Shown here: positions 7,334-15,069 of the stretch, one piece after another
How positions within the stretch are numbered: position 1 is the first letter of the stretch
Layout: every line of letters starts with the position of its first letter
NCBI RefSeq assembly: GCF_019049255.1
Contig: NZ_JAGMUJ010000013.1
Span: 1-64,000, forward strand
Reading direction: 5' to 3'
DNA length: 64,000 bases
Origin: Streptomyces sp. AC558_RSS880
GTDB lineage: Bacteria > Actinomycetota > Actinomycetes > Streptomycetales > Streptomycetaceae
The notes under the pieces: model-generated
What the model was told of the DNA's origin: nothing
Database searches by the model: none
What the model saw: the letters and a program-made list of their open reading frames with translations, nothing else
Made by a program: the position numbers and the translations under genes

Positions 7334-10300
7334 TCAGCGGCGTCCGTCGTAGGGGCGGCCCGTACGTTCCCGGCCGCGCCGCAGTTCGGCACGGAGCAGG
7401 CGGGCCAGCGGGTCGATCAGGCGGCGCGCCAGGTCGTCCAGGTCGGCACCGGGGTTCTGCGGGGAATCGGCCGACCGGTTCGCGCCCCTGCCGTGGCCCT
7501 CGGGAACCGCGAGGTCGCCGGCGGCGGAGACCGACGACGAACGGGCGCGTTCCGAGCCCGACTTGGCCGGTACGGCCTTGACCGGTACGCCCTTGGCCAC
7601 GGCGAGGTCACCGGCGGGGGAGGCGTCGCGCTGGACCGGGGTCGTCGCGCGGCCGGTTCCGCCGCCTGCCGCCGGCCTTGGCGTCACGGTCCTCGGGCGG
7701 ACCACGGGGACGGGTCCCACCGGCGCCGGTGCCGTCGTGGCCGACGGGCCGTGGGCGAGGGGTGCCGTCTGGAGGGCGGTCACGGGGAGGGACCGCGCCG
7801 GTGCGGGGGCGGCCGCCGTACCGGGCGCCGTGCGGGGCGGCTCGGGCTTGACGACGGGGACGCGCCGGCCGGCACCGGTGCCCCGAGGGCCGGTACCGGT
7901 GCTCCGAGGGCCGGTACCGGTGCTCCGAGGGCCGACCGGTCCGCCGGCCCGTACCGCAGGGTCGGGTCGCCGCACACCCGGGTCCTGCGGCCGGTGCGTC
8001 GTCACGGCCCGCTGGACGTGCGGCGGGGTCGCCGGGGAACCCGGGGACGGGGCAGGCGCCGGGCGCGTGGGCGCGCCGGTGGGCGCTGCGGGGCCGGCGC
8101 CGGAGGCGGCCGGGGCCGTGGTCCAGCGCGCGGCCACGACGGGACGGCCGCCGCCGGTGCGGGACGCGGCCGCCGGTGCCGCGCCTTCGGGGGCCCGGGT
8201 GTTGAGGCTGAGCGGGCGGGCGGGGAGCAGCGCGAGGGTGCGGGGGCGAGGGGTGGCGCGGGGAGTGGTTGTGGCGGCGGGCCGGGCCGCCGCGGTGCTC
8301 CTGGCCGCGGGACGGGTGGCCCCCGGGCCACTGGCCGTAGACCCTGCGCCGGCCGTGGAGCCTGCGCTTGCCGTGCTCCCGGCCGTGGTGCGGGCGCCCG
8401 TGGGGGTCGCGCCTGCGGCAGGGCTCATGGCACGGGCGACGACGGGACCCGGGCCCGGTCCGGCCGACGCCGCCGACGCCGACGTGGGGCGTACGGCGTT
8501 CCCGGCCGGGCCTTCCGGTGCCGGACCCGGGGACGCGGCGGCCGGAGCCGGCGTCACCAGCGGCGTGGCCGGCCCGCTGCCGTGAGAACCCGCGGGACCG
8601 GGTGACGGGGTGCTCGGCGTGTTCGGCGTGCTCGGTGTGGCGGAGTGATCCGTGAGGCTGCGCTGGACACCGACGGTCCCCAGCAGCGGGGCGTCCGCCG
8701 CGCCCCCTCCCCGTGCCGGGGACGTCTCCGCGGGCGTCCGGGCGCCGGACGTCGTACGGGGGGCCCGGGCGCCGGACGCGGTGGCGCCGGGAAGGTCGGC
8801 GCTGAGGGGCAGCGCGGGCAGGGGCGCGCCCAGACCGCCGCGGGCGCGGGCACCGGATCGCCGGGGAACGGGACTCGGGTCCGAGGCAGGGCTGTCGGGG
8901 CCGGTGCTCGGGGCTGTCCCCCGCACACCGCCGGCGGACGAGGTGCCGGCCGTGTCCTCGGCCTGGCGCTGGACGACGGGAAGCGTGGGGCCGGAAGCGG
9001 GCCCCGTGGCGGGTACGGCGGGAGCGTCCTTCGCCAACGGTGTCGCCGTGTGCGGCAGTTCGGTGAGCGGGGCGCCCAGTGGCGGCCGGCCGCCCGCGCG
9101 TTGGACGGGGGCGGCCGAGGGTGCCTGCGGACCGGCCGGTGCGGTCGGGGCGGGGGCGGCCGAGCCGGATGGGTCGGAGGTCGTGGCGTCGCCCGGCGCA
9201 GGGGCGGTGGCAGTGGCGGTGGCGGTGGCGGTGGCGGGGCGCAGGGCGGGTACACGGCGTACGGGCACGGCCACGCGGCGGGCGACGGTCAGCCGGGGCC
9301 CCACCGGCCGCGGCCGGGCGACCGGGCGGGACGCCTCGGCATCGGGGGCCCGGGACGCCTCCGGTCGGCCGCCGCTCCGTTCGGGCGACGCCCCCGTGAC
9401 GGTGCGCTGTACGGACGGCCCGGACGCGGACCCGGGGTTCGCACCGTGCCCCCCGGAGGGTGTCCGCGAGGAAGAGGAGGAGGCGCCGGAAGCGGGCCGG
9501 GCACCGGCTCCCCCGGCGGACGCACCGGGGACCACGGAGACACGGCGTACGAGCGGAATCGGCGGAGTGGTCGACGGGCGGCCGCCGGAATCGGAGGGGG
9601 CCACGACCGGGGTGCTGCCCGGTGTCACGGCCCGCTGCACAGCGGGAGCCGACGAGGAGAGCACGGCGGGGGACGTCGTGGACGTGATGCCGCGGGTCCG
9701 CGGGGCGCCGCCCGGCCTCCCCGTACCGGAACCGCTGTCGGTGCCGTCGGCGGAACGGGCCACCACGGTCTCCGCCCCGGAACCCGTGCCCGCCGCCCGC
9801 GCACCGCCTGAGCCGCCGTGGGACGTCCCCGGACCGGAGGATGCCGGGCCGGACGGCTTGGGACCGGAGACCCCGGAACCGGAAGACGCCGAACCCGAGG
9901 ACGCCGAACCCGAAGACCCGGAACCCGAGGACGTCGACCCCGAAGACACCGAACCTGAGGACCCAGAGCCCGAAGACCCGGAACCCGATGACGCCGAACC
10001 GGACGAGCGCGTCCGGCGCGCGACCGGCGTGGCCGACGCCGCGCCGTCCGCACGCGCCGTGCCCGCACGCGCCGTATCCGAACGCACCGCGTCCGGCCGC
10101 ACCGCGTCCGGCGCACCGCCCTGCGGGCCGTCCCCCTCCGTCCGTACCGCACGGAGCAGCAGTGGCCCCCCGCCGGTGCCGGTGGCCTGCGGGGCGGCCG
10201 GACGCGTGACCCCCCGCACCAGGCCGGTCGGGGCGTCGGGCAGCAGGGCGTGGCCGAGGCCGCTGTCGAAGGACGGGTTCTGCCAGGCGGCGAGACCCGA

Positions 10301-10564
10301 GCGGAAGGAGAGGCCGTCACTCACGCCCAGCGGGGCGCGGGAGACGGTGAGTTGTGGCGCGGCGGTGCGGCGCCAGCCGCCGTCCCAGTCGGCGGGCACG
10401 GCGGGACCGGAACCACCGGGCACGGCGGGACCCGGGCCGTCGCCGGGCACGGCAGCGGCCGGGACGCCGTTCGCGCCCCGGTCCACGCCCGCGCCGGACG
10501 CGCCGGACCGGCCGCCCGCCGACGGCCCCGCGGCCCGGCGGCGCAGCCTGTCCCGCCATGCCAT
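7334..10564 (-). CDS. Giant intrinsically disordered CIS-cluster protein with VQR motifs
   Basis: Protein of 1076 aa of unknown function, almost entirely Pro/Ala/Thr/Ser/Gly. Visible order is limited. The N-terminus MAWRDRLRRRAAG is basic and followed at ~60-110 by a segment with Trp and hydrophobic residues (WDGGWRRTAAPQLTVSRAPL, then FRSGLAAWQNPSFDSGLGHA). There is a (SSGSX) tract near 186-232. The C-terminal ~40 residues (LDDLARRLIDPLARLLRAEL) form a likely amphipathic helix. A short motif, VQR, occurs seven times, usually as VQR followed by A/T/S and V/L/T. It sits between DUF6760 and the minor tube gene, so it is in the structural operon. It could be a tape measure, a cargo scaffold or a regulator of the particle; length and position allow tape measure but the composition is atypical. 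I do not recognise a homologue. Confidence 0.85.
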   Translation of the reverse strand: MAWRDRLRRRAAGPSAGGRSGASGAGVDRGANGVPAAAVPGDGPGPAVPGGSGPAVPADWDGGWRRTAAPQLTVSRAPLGVSDGLSFRSGLAAWQNPSFDSGLGHALLPDAPTGLVRGVTRPAAPQATGTGGGPLLLRAVRTEGDGPQGGAPDAVRPDAVRSDTARAGTARADGAASATPVARRTRSSGSASSGSGSSGSGSSGSVSSGSTSSGSGSSGSASSGSASSGSGVSGPKPSGPASSGPGTSHGGSGGARAAGTGSGAETVVARSADGTDSGSGTGRPGGAPRTRGITSTTSPAVLSSSAPAVQRAVTPGSTPVVAPSDSGGRPSTTPPIPLVRRVSVVPGASAGGAGARPASGASSSSSRTPSGGHGANPGSASGPSVQRTVTGASPERSGGRPEASRAPDAEASRPVARPRPVGPRLTVARRVAVPVRRVPALRPATATATATATAPAPGDATTSDPSGSAAPAPTAPAGPQAPSAAPVQRAGGRPPLGAPLTELPHTATPLAKDAPAVPATGPASGPTLPVVQRQAEDTAGTSSAGGVRGTAPSTGPDSPASDPSPVPRRSGARARGGLGAPLPALPLSADLPGATASGARAPRTTSGARTPAETSPARGGGAADAPLLGTVGVQRSLTDHSATPSTPNTPSTPSPGPAGSHGSGPATPLVTPAPAAASPGPAPEGPAGNAVRPTSASAASAGPGPGPVVARAMSPAAGATPTGARTTAGSTASAGSTAGAGSTASGPGATRPAARSTAAARPAATTTPRATPRPRTLALLPARPLSLNTRAPEGAAPAAASRTGGGRPVVAARWTTAPAASGAGPAAPTGAPTRPAPAPSPGSPATPPHVQRAVTTHRPQDPGVRRPDPAVRAGGPVGPRSTGTGPRSTGTGPRGTGAGRRVPVVKPEPPRTAPGTAAAPAPARSLPVTALQTAPLAHGPSATTAPAPVGPVPVVRPRTVTPRPAAGGGTGRATTPVQRDASPAGDLAVAKGVPVKAVPAKSGSERARSSSVSAAGDLAVPEGHGRGANRSADSPQNPGADLDDLARRLIDPLARLLRAELRRGRERTGRPYDGRR
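9868..10010. repeat. 15-bp coding tandem repeat (SSGSX pentapeptides)
   Basis: About nine units of 15 bases within the giant disordered gene, encoding Ser-Ser-Gly-Ser-X with X = Ala, Gly, Val or Thr. The units differ mainly at third positions, so the array is old enough to have drifted while the peptide repeat was kept. The result is a flexible spacer of roughly 45-50 residues. Confidence 0.85.
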
Positions 10565-10568
10565 GTGT

Positions 10569-10727
10569 TCAACCGCCTTCGTTCATGCGGGTGTTGATAC
10601 GGGCGATCTCGGCCACCCACTGCTGGCGTTCGCCGTGGGTCAGGTCGAGGATCTCCTCGCGCTGCCAGTGGAAGTGGTAGGCGACGTACGCGATCTCCTC
10701 CCGGAGCCGGGGAAGCGCGTACGTCAC
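10569..10727 (-). CDS. DUF6760-type small CIS protein
   Basis: Protein of only 52 aa, starting at a GTG that overlaps the upstream stop (GTGA) and ending 4 bases before the giant gene. The sequence is strongly conserved-looking: LREEIAYVAYHFHWQREEI followed by LTHGERQQWVAEIARIN, with helix-forming residues throughout and a Tyr/His/Phe/Trp-rich centre. This matches, from memory, the DUF6760 family found next to hub-assembly-chaperone genes in phage-tail-like loci. The role is probably an assembly factor or small baseplate subunit. It is too short for most ORF cut-offs and is easily missed. Confidence 0.85.
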   Translation of the reverse strand: MTYALPRLREEIAYVAYHFHWQREEILDLTHGERQQWVAEIARINTRMNEGG

Positions 10728-11221
10728 GATTCCCCCAGGCGCCCACCCGAGAGGTCGACCTCGAAGCCGCCCTCGCAGTGCGGACAGGTCACCGCCGCGC
10801 GGGTGTGGCCCTCGCTGTTGATGCGGCGGTAGAAGTCCTGGAGGAAGGCGACGTCGGTGGCGTACATCCGCTCCACGACCCCGGCGTGCACATCGGTGAT
10901 CGAGCCGAGCTGGGTGATCACCTGGCTCAGCAGCACCACGCTCAGGTACGCCGGGTTCTCCTTGACCCGCAGATCGATCTGGGGCCGCAGTTCGTCGCGG
11001 GCGGTGGCCAGGCGCATCGTGCCGTGCCGGTGCACCGTGCCCTCGTCGTCCACGTAGCCGCGCGGCAGCTCGAACTCGAACTCGGTGCGCAGTCCGTGGT
11101 CCTCCCGGCGCGGCGGGGCGGCGGCGGCCGGGGTGGCCGCCGCCTGCTCCGACGCCTGGGCGGGCGCCGTCGCCTGGAGGAGCTCCTCCAGGTTGCCCGC
11201 CGTGACCGTACGACGCCTCAT
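10724..11221 (-). CDS. T4 baseplate hub assembly chaperone-like protein
   Basis: Protein of 165 aa starting at an ATG that overlaps the tube stop (ATGA). Residues 1-40 are Ala/Pro-rich and disordered. Residues 45-140 hold LPRGYVDDEGTVHRHG and a helical core with IDLRVKENPAYLSVVLLSQ. The C-terminus has a Cys pair (C146, C149 in CPHC) followed by a FEVDL strand. The family (hub assembly chaperone / phage tail assembly type) is placed between tube and DUF6760 in many CIS and phage-tail loci. It probably assists tube or hub folding rather than staying in the particle. Family assignment is by pattern recall. Confidence 0.8.
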   Translation of the reverse strand: MRRRTVTAGNLEELLQATAPAQASEQAAATPAAAAPPRREDHGLRTEFEFELPRGYVDDEGTVHRHGTMRLATARDELRPQIDLRVKENPAYLSVVLLSQVITQLGSITDVHAGVVERMYATDVAFLQDFYRRINSEGHTRAAVTCPHCEGGFEVDLSGGRLGES

Positions 11222-11658
11222 TCGACGACGATCTCCTCGAACACGATCGTGACGGACTCGGTGGCCGGGGAGGACTCGCCCGCCTTCAGGGACGGGCCCT
11301 CCCACTTGGAGGCCCAGCCCTGCAGCAGCTGGATCCGGCGGACCGTGGTGCCCTCGGTGTCCTTGATCTCGATCGTGAGGTTCTGGCGCGCGGAGTTGAC
11401 GGCCCCGTTGTTCAGGGTCTCCTTGATCCAGTTGGTGAACTCGCTGCTCTGGTCGAGTCCCCGGGTGATCGTGATCTCGCCGGCCTGCCGGGCACCCGGC
11501 TGCTTGCGGATGATCTGCTTGCCCTCCGAGGTCACCTGCTTGACCTCGACGACATCCTCCTCGACGGTGAACCCGCTGATCTCCTGGATCGATTCGACCA
11601 GGTACCCGCCGAGCTGCACGCCGAAGACGTGGGTGGAAAGAGCGTCGCCCGTTGCCAT
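11218..11658 (-). CDS. CIS inner tube protein (major)
   Basis: Protein of 146 aa of the Hcp/gp19 tube family, with VFGVQLGGYLVESIQEISG at the start, KQIIRKQPGARQAGEITITR in the middle, and an ESVTIVFEEIVVE final strand. It lies immediately after the sheath gene (35-base gap), as in Afp1/Afp2 and T6SS layouts, so it is the probable major tube subunit stacked as hexamers inside the sheath. It is paralogous to the tube-like protein at 6879-7304. It overlaps the chaperone-like gene by 4 bases. Confidence 0.93.
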   Translation of the reverse strand: MATGDALSTHVFGVQLGGYLVESIQEISGFTVEEDVVEVKQVTSEGKQIIRKQPGARQAGEITITRGLDQSSEFTNWIKETLNNGAVNSARQNLTIEIKDTEGTTVRRIQLLQGWASKWEGPSLKAGESSPATESVTIVFEEIVVE

Positions 11659-11693
11659 GTCTGTCTGTCAACCTTCCCTTGCGGACCCGCGGG

Positions 11694-13256
11694 TCACTCG
11701 TCGATGAGGCTGGTGGTGTCGGAGAACTGGGCCAGCCGGAACACCACGAACTCCGCGGGCTTGACCGGCGCGACGCCGATCTCGCAGACGACCCGGCCCT
11801 GGTCGATGGACTCCTGCGGGTTGTTGTCGCGGTCGCACTTCACGTAGAACGCCTCGGCGGCGGTCCGGCCGAACAGCGCGCCCCGGCGCCACTCCTCCTG
11901 GAGGAACGCGGTGACGTTGCGCCGGATGCTCGACCACAGGCGGTCGTCGTTCGGCTCGAACACCACCCACTGGGTGCCGAGCAGGATGGACTCTTCGAGG
12001 TAGTTGAACAGACGGCGCACGTTCAGGTAGCGCCAGGCCGGGTCGGAGGAGAGGGTGCGGGCGCCCCAGATCCGGATGCCGCGGCCGGGGAAGGCCCGGA
12101 TGCAGTTCACGCCGATCGGGTTGAGCAGGTCCTGCTCGCCCTTGCTGAGCCGCAGCTCCAGGTCGACCGCGCCGCGGATCACCTCGTTGGCGGGCGCCTT
12201 GTGCACACCGCGCTCGGCGTCGCTGCGCGCCCACACACCGGCGACGTGACCGCTCGGCGGGACGGTGGTGTTGCGTCCGAGGGCCGGGTCGAAGACCCGC
12301 ACCCACGGGTAGTACAGGGTGGCGTAGCGGGAGTCGTAGCCCGCCTCGTCGTTGCGCCAGGTGCGCACCTGCTGGGCGGACATCCCGGGCGGGGCGTCGA
12401 GCACGGCCACCCGGTCGCCCATCTGCTCGCAGTGCGAGATGACGGCGAGCTGCACGGTGCGCACGCCCTCGGCGTCGATGTCACCGCGCTGGTAGGCGCC
12501 CATCAGGTCCGGCACCGCGACCATGGTGATCTCGTCGATGGTCTCCAGGCCGCCGAACCCGGTGCGGGCCGCCGCGTCGCCGACGTACTCGGCGGGGTCG
12601 ATGCGGGCCGGCTCGCCGGAGCCGTTCACGGCCGGCGCGCCCGGGGCGTCGGGGACCGCCACGGTCTGCGCGGCGGGCTTGGTCTGGCCGGCGCCGCGCT
12701 GCTCGGTGACCTCGATCAGCTCGGAGGCGCGGGCCTGGGTGACCAGGTATCCCTTGACGTTCTTGCGGGTGGAGGCCTCGTAGGTCTCCACCACCTGGTC
12801 GCCGCGGCGGACCAGGACCTTGAAGCGGTCCTCCGGCGGGTTCTCGCCGTCCGCGTCGGCGATCTCCACCGACACCCCGGTCACGCCCGGCCTGGCCGCG
12901 ATCAGGAAGCCGCCGAGCTCCACCGGCTGCACGGCCCTGCCGACCCCGCGCGGCCGGCCGTTGCCCGCCGCCGGGGCGGAGGTGTCCTCGGCGGACCCGC
13001 CGATGCGCACCACGTACGCGGCGCCGCCGCCGTTGGCGAAGTACCCGTAGACCGCGTGGGCCAGATAGGTGCCCTCGGTGAAGCCGCCGAACAGCTGGGA
13101 GTACTGGTCCCAGCTGGTGACCAGCGTCGGCGCGTGGAACGGGCCCTTCTCGGCGAAGCCGACGAACGCGGCGACGGCCGTGCCGACCCCTTCGATCGGC
13201 CGGGCACCGGACTGCACCTCCTCCACGTACACGCCCGGGGTGAGGTACGTCGGCAT
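11694..13256 (-). CDS. CIS contractile sheath protein
   Basis: Protein of 520 aa, start ATG 13256 with a clear AAGGAG 5 bases upstream. The N-terminus MPTYLTPGVYVEEVQSGARP with GVGTAVAAFVGFAEKGP is the classic tail sheath signature. Residues ~100-330 form a variable surface domain. The C-terminus contains GIRIWGARTLSSDPAWRYLN and VRRLFNYLEESI, the conserved sheath core, ending in a beta-strand arm region with VCEIGVAPVKPAEFVVFRL. Contraction of this polymer drives the tube. There is one sheath gene only, whereas Afp carries three, consistent with a minimal actinobacterial CIS. A 261-base gap upstream may hold its own promoter. Confidence 0.96.
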   Translation of the reverse strand: MPTYLTPGVYVEEVQSGARPIEGVGTAVAAFVGFAEKGPFHAPTLVTSWDQYSQLFGGFTEGTYLAHAVYGYFANGGGAAYVVRIGGSAEDTSAPAAGNGRPRGVGRAVQPVELGGFLIAARPGVTGVSVEIADADGENPPEDRFKVLVRRGDQVVETYEASTRKNVKGYLVTQARASELIEVTEQRGAGQTKPAAQTVAVPDAPGAPAVNGSGEPARIDPAEYVGDAAARTGFGGLETIDEITMVAVPDLMGAYQRGDIDAEGVRTVQLAVISHCEQMGDRVAVLDAPPGMSAQQVRTWRNDEAGYDSRYATLYYPWVRVFDPALGRNTTVPPSGHVAGVWARSDAERGVHKAPANEVIRGAVDLELRLSKGEQDLLNPIGVNCIRAFPGRGIRIWGARTLSSDPAWRYLNVRRLFNYLEESILLGTQWVVFEPNDDRLWSSIRRNVTAFLQEEWRRGALFGRTAAEAFYVKCDRDNNPQESIDQGRVVCEIGVAPVKPAEFVVFRLAQFSDTTSLIDE

Positions 13257-13517
13257 GCTCGCTCCTTAACGTCCTTGCGGTCACCTGTGTCCAGGCCGAG
13301 TCTGCGCGGCGCACCGGGCGGGGCGGCAGGGACGTGTGGACCTGCCCGGGGGCAAGACGTCTGCCTTTCCGGGCGCCCCCCGCTGACCGTCCGGACGTCA
13401 CCCGCCCCTGCCCCCGCACTGCCCGTACGGGCCTGGACGCCCCGTCGGACCGCACGGGCATCCGGATGAGGAGCTGCCGCGATGTGTGCGACGGGACGGC
13501 ACGGCACGGCACGGTCA
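13257..13517. other. Gap upstream of the sheath gene
   Basis: This is one of the two longest non-coding gaps inside the CIS run; most other genes in the run overlap. It contains the sheath Shine-Dalgarno at its left end and a short tandem of acggc-type units near 13491-13515 just downstream of the DUF4157 stop. I see no convincing -35/-10 pair. A separate sheath promoter or an RNA-processing site would explain high sheath and tube expression relative to the ATPase genes, but that is inference. Confidence 0.5.
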
Positions 13518-14867
13518 TCAGGACTCGGCAGGCTCCCTCCTCCTCACGTTCGTCAGGTCGACCGTCCACGACTTGTCGCCTGCGGCCCGGGCGCTGATCG
13601 GCGCCGGGGTGTCCGGGTTGTCGGGGTCGAAGACCGAGGTCAGGGTGTGCTTGACGATCGGGCTGGTCCAGGCGGGCATCTCGGGGTTCCAGGTCCCCGT
13701 GTTCTCCGCCACCTTCCAGCGGAAGCTCACGCTGTAGGACTTCAGCCAGTATCCGGCGCTCATCTTCGCAAACGTGCTGAAGCCCGGGTCGTCGTTGAAG
13801 GTGATGGCGTTCTGCCCGTCCATGATGACCGAGTTGGTGTAGCGCGGCCTGTACGGGCCGTCCTGCTCCCAGTCCCGGGAGGACCGCTCCTCGCGGCGGC
13901 CGTCCTTGGTGGGGATGATCTGCACGTTCTTGTCGGTGACCTCCTGCCAGAAGTGGTAGTTGGTGGAGACGCGCTGGGGCGCGTTGTCCGGGTTGTGCAG
14001 CGTGGCGGCCTGGGTGAATCCGATGTCCTGGTCGGCGTCGAGCCGTTGGGTCGCCGGTCCCGTGTAGGAGGAGGTGAACGTCAGGGTCGGATGGTCGAGA
14101 TCGGGCGGTGGCTTCATGCTTGCCCGCGTGTTGCGGCGCTGCGGCGGCGGGCTGCTCCCCTTCAGGTCGGCGGCGGTGCTGTCCCGCTTCTTGGGCGCCC
14201 GCTGCACGGCGTCGGCGGACGCGGGGGCCGCGGCGCCGTGCTCCGCCGCGGACGCCCGCGCCGGGGCGAGCGGTGTCGCGAGGGCGCGGGTCGCGTTCGC
14301 CTCCGCCTCCCGTTCGAACCGGTCCGACGGGTCGGAGATCTTCAGCCCGTTGCCGTGATCGGTTCCGGCGACCGGACCCTTGCGCTGCTGGATGACATGG
14401 GTGAGCTCGTGGGCCAGGGTGTGCCGGTCCGTCCCGCCCTCGCCGACGACGACATGGCTGCCGGAGGTGTAGGCGCGGGCGCCGATCTCGGTGGCGGAGG
14501 CGCGGGCCGCCGCGCCGGTGTGCAGCCGCACGTCCGAGAAGTCCGCGCCGAGGCGGGCCTCCATCTCGGTCCGCACCGGTTCGTCCAGCGGCCGTCCGGC
14601 GGAGCGCAGGACGGCGTGCACCGACGAGCGCTGCACCGCGGGCTGCCCGGCCTGCCGGTCCGGGTGGGCGCCGGAGCAGTCCCCGTGGGCGTGCCGCTCC
14701 TCCTCGACCATGCGGGCCACGGCCGCGTTGCCCACCGTGCGCTGCAGACCGACCAGGGCCGTGGGGCTCGGCGCGTTCGCACCGGGACGGAACCCCGGTG
14801 CGGCCGTGGCGGTACTGCCGCCGGGCCTGCGCCGCTCGGACTCCTCGGGCTTCTTGGGGGAGTGCAC
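13518..14867 (-). CDS. DUF4157 (eCIS core) protein with unassigned C-terminal domain
   Basis: Protein of 449 aa from a GTG with an excellent Shine-Dalgarno (AAGGAG, 9 bases away); an ATG at 14924 would add 19 residues without one. Three parts are visible: an N-terminal motif LQRTVGNAAVARM (41-53) found in many CIS-linked proteins; a DUF4157 domain (~90-195) with HELTH at 153-157 and a downstream Glu-rich DRFEREAEANA, the layout of a zinc metallopeptidase; and residues ~255-449, a beta-rich domain I do not recognise (VSTNYHFWQEVTDKNVQIIP, then YWLKSYSVSFRWKV). VQR occurs at 78-80 and 221-223. DUF4157 proteins are markers of eCIS loci and are suspected to be cargo or cargo-processing. This one may be a loaded effector. 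Confidence 0.88.
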   Translation of the reverse strand: MHSPKKPEESERRRPGGSTATAAPGFRPGANAPSPTALVGLQRTVGNAAVARMVEEERHAHGDCSGAHPDRQAGQPAVQRSSVHAVLRSAGRPLDEPVRTEMEARLGADFSDVRLHTGAAARASATEIGARAYTSGSHVVVGEGGTDRHTLAHELTHVIQQRKGPVAGTDHGNGLKISDPSDRFEREAEANATRALATPLAPARASAAEHGAAAPASADAVQRAPKKRDSTAADLKGSSPPPQRRNTRASMKPPPDLDHPTLTFTSSYTGPATQRLDADQDIGFTQAATLHNPDNAPQRVSTNYHFWQEVTDKNVQIIPTKDGRREERSSRDWEQDGPYRPRYTNSVIMDGQNAITFNDDPGFSTFAKMSAGYWLKSYSVSFRWKVAENTGTWNPEMPAWTSPIVKHTLTSVFDPDNPDTPAPISARAAGDKSWTVDLTNVRRREPAES

Positions 14868-14876
14868 CGTTGCCGG

Positions 14877-14882
14877 CTCCTT
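14877..14882 (-). promoter_or_regulatory. Shine-Dalgarno deciding the DUF4157 start
   Basis: AAGGAG on the minus strand, 9 bases before the GTG at 14867. The in-frame ATG at 14924 has no comparable site, so the GTG is preferred. Confidence 0.7.
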
Positions 14883-15069
14883 CCGCTCGTGGTCGGCGTG
14901 TTCAGCGGCGCGGAGGCCGCCCATCGCCCGGTCGGCTCACGGTTCGACCCTAACGGCGGCGTCGTCCGGGAACGGTGCCGTACGGGGGCACGGACGCTGT
15001 CCGCGGGGACGGAGTTCGCTGCCCGCTCGGGCGGGCTCCCCGCGGGACGCGGCACTCCCGGGCACCCGC

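Noticed and set aside
9868..10010. Regular 15-base repeats that could look like a CRISPR array
   Set aside because: Units are contiguous with no spacers and encode SSGSX pentapeptides.
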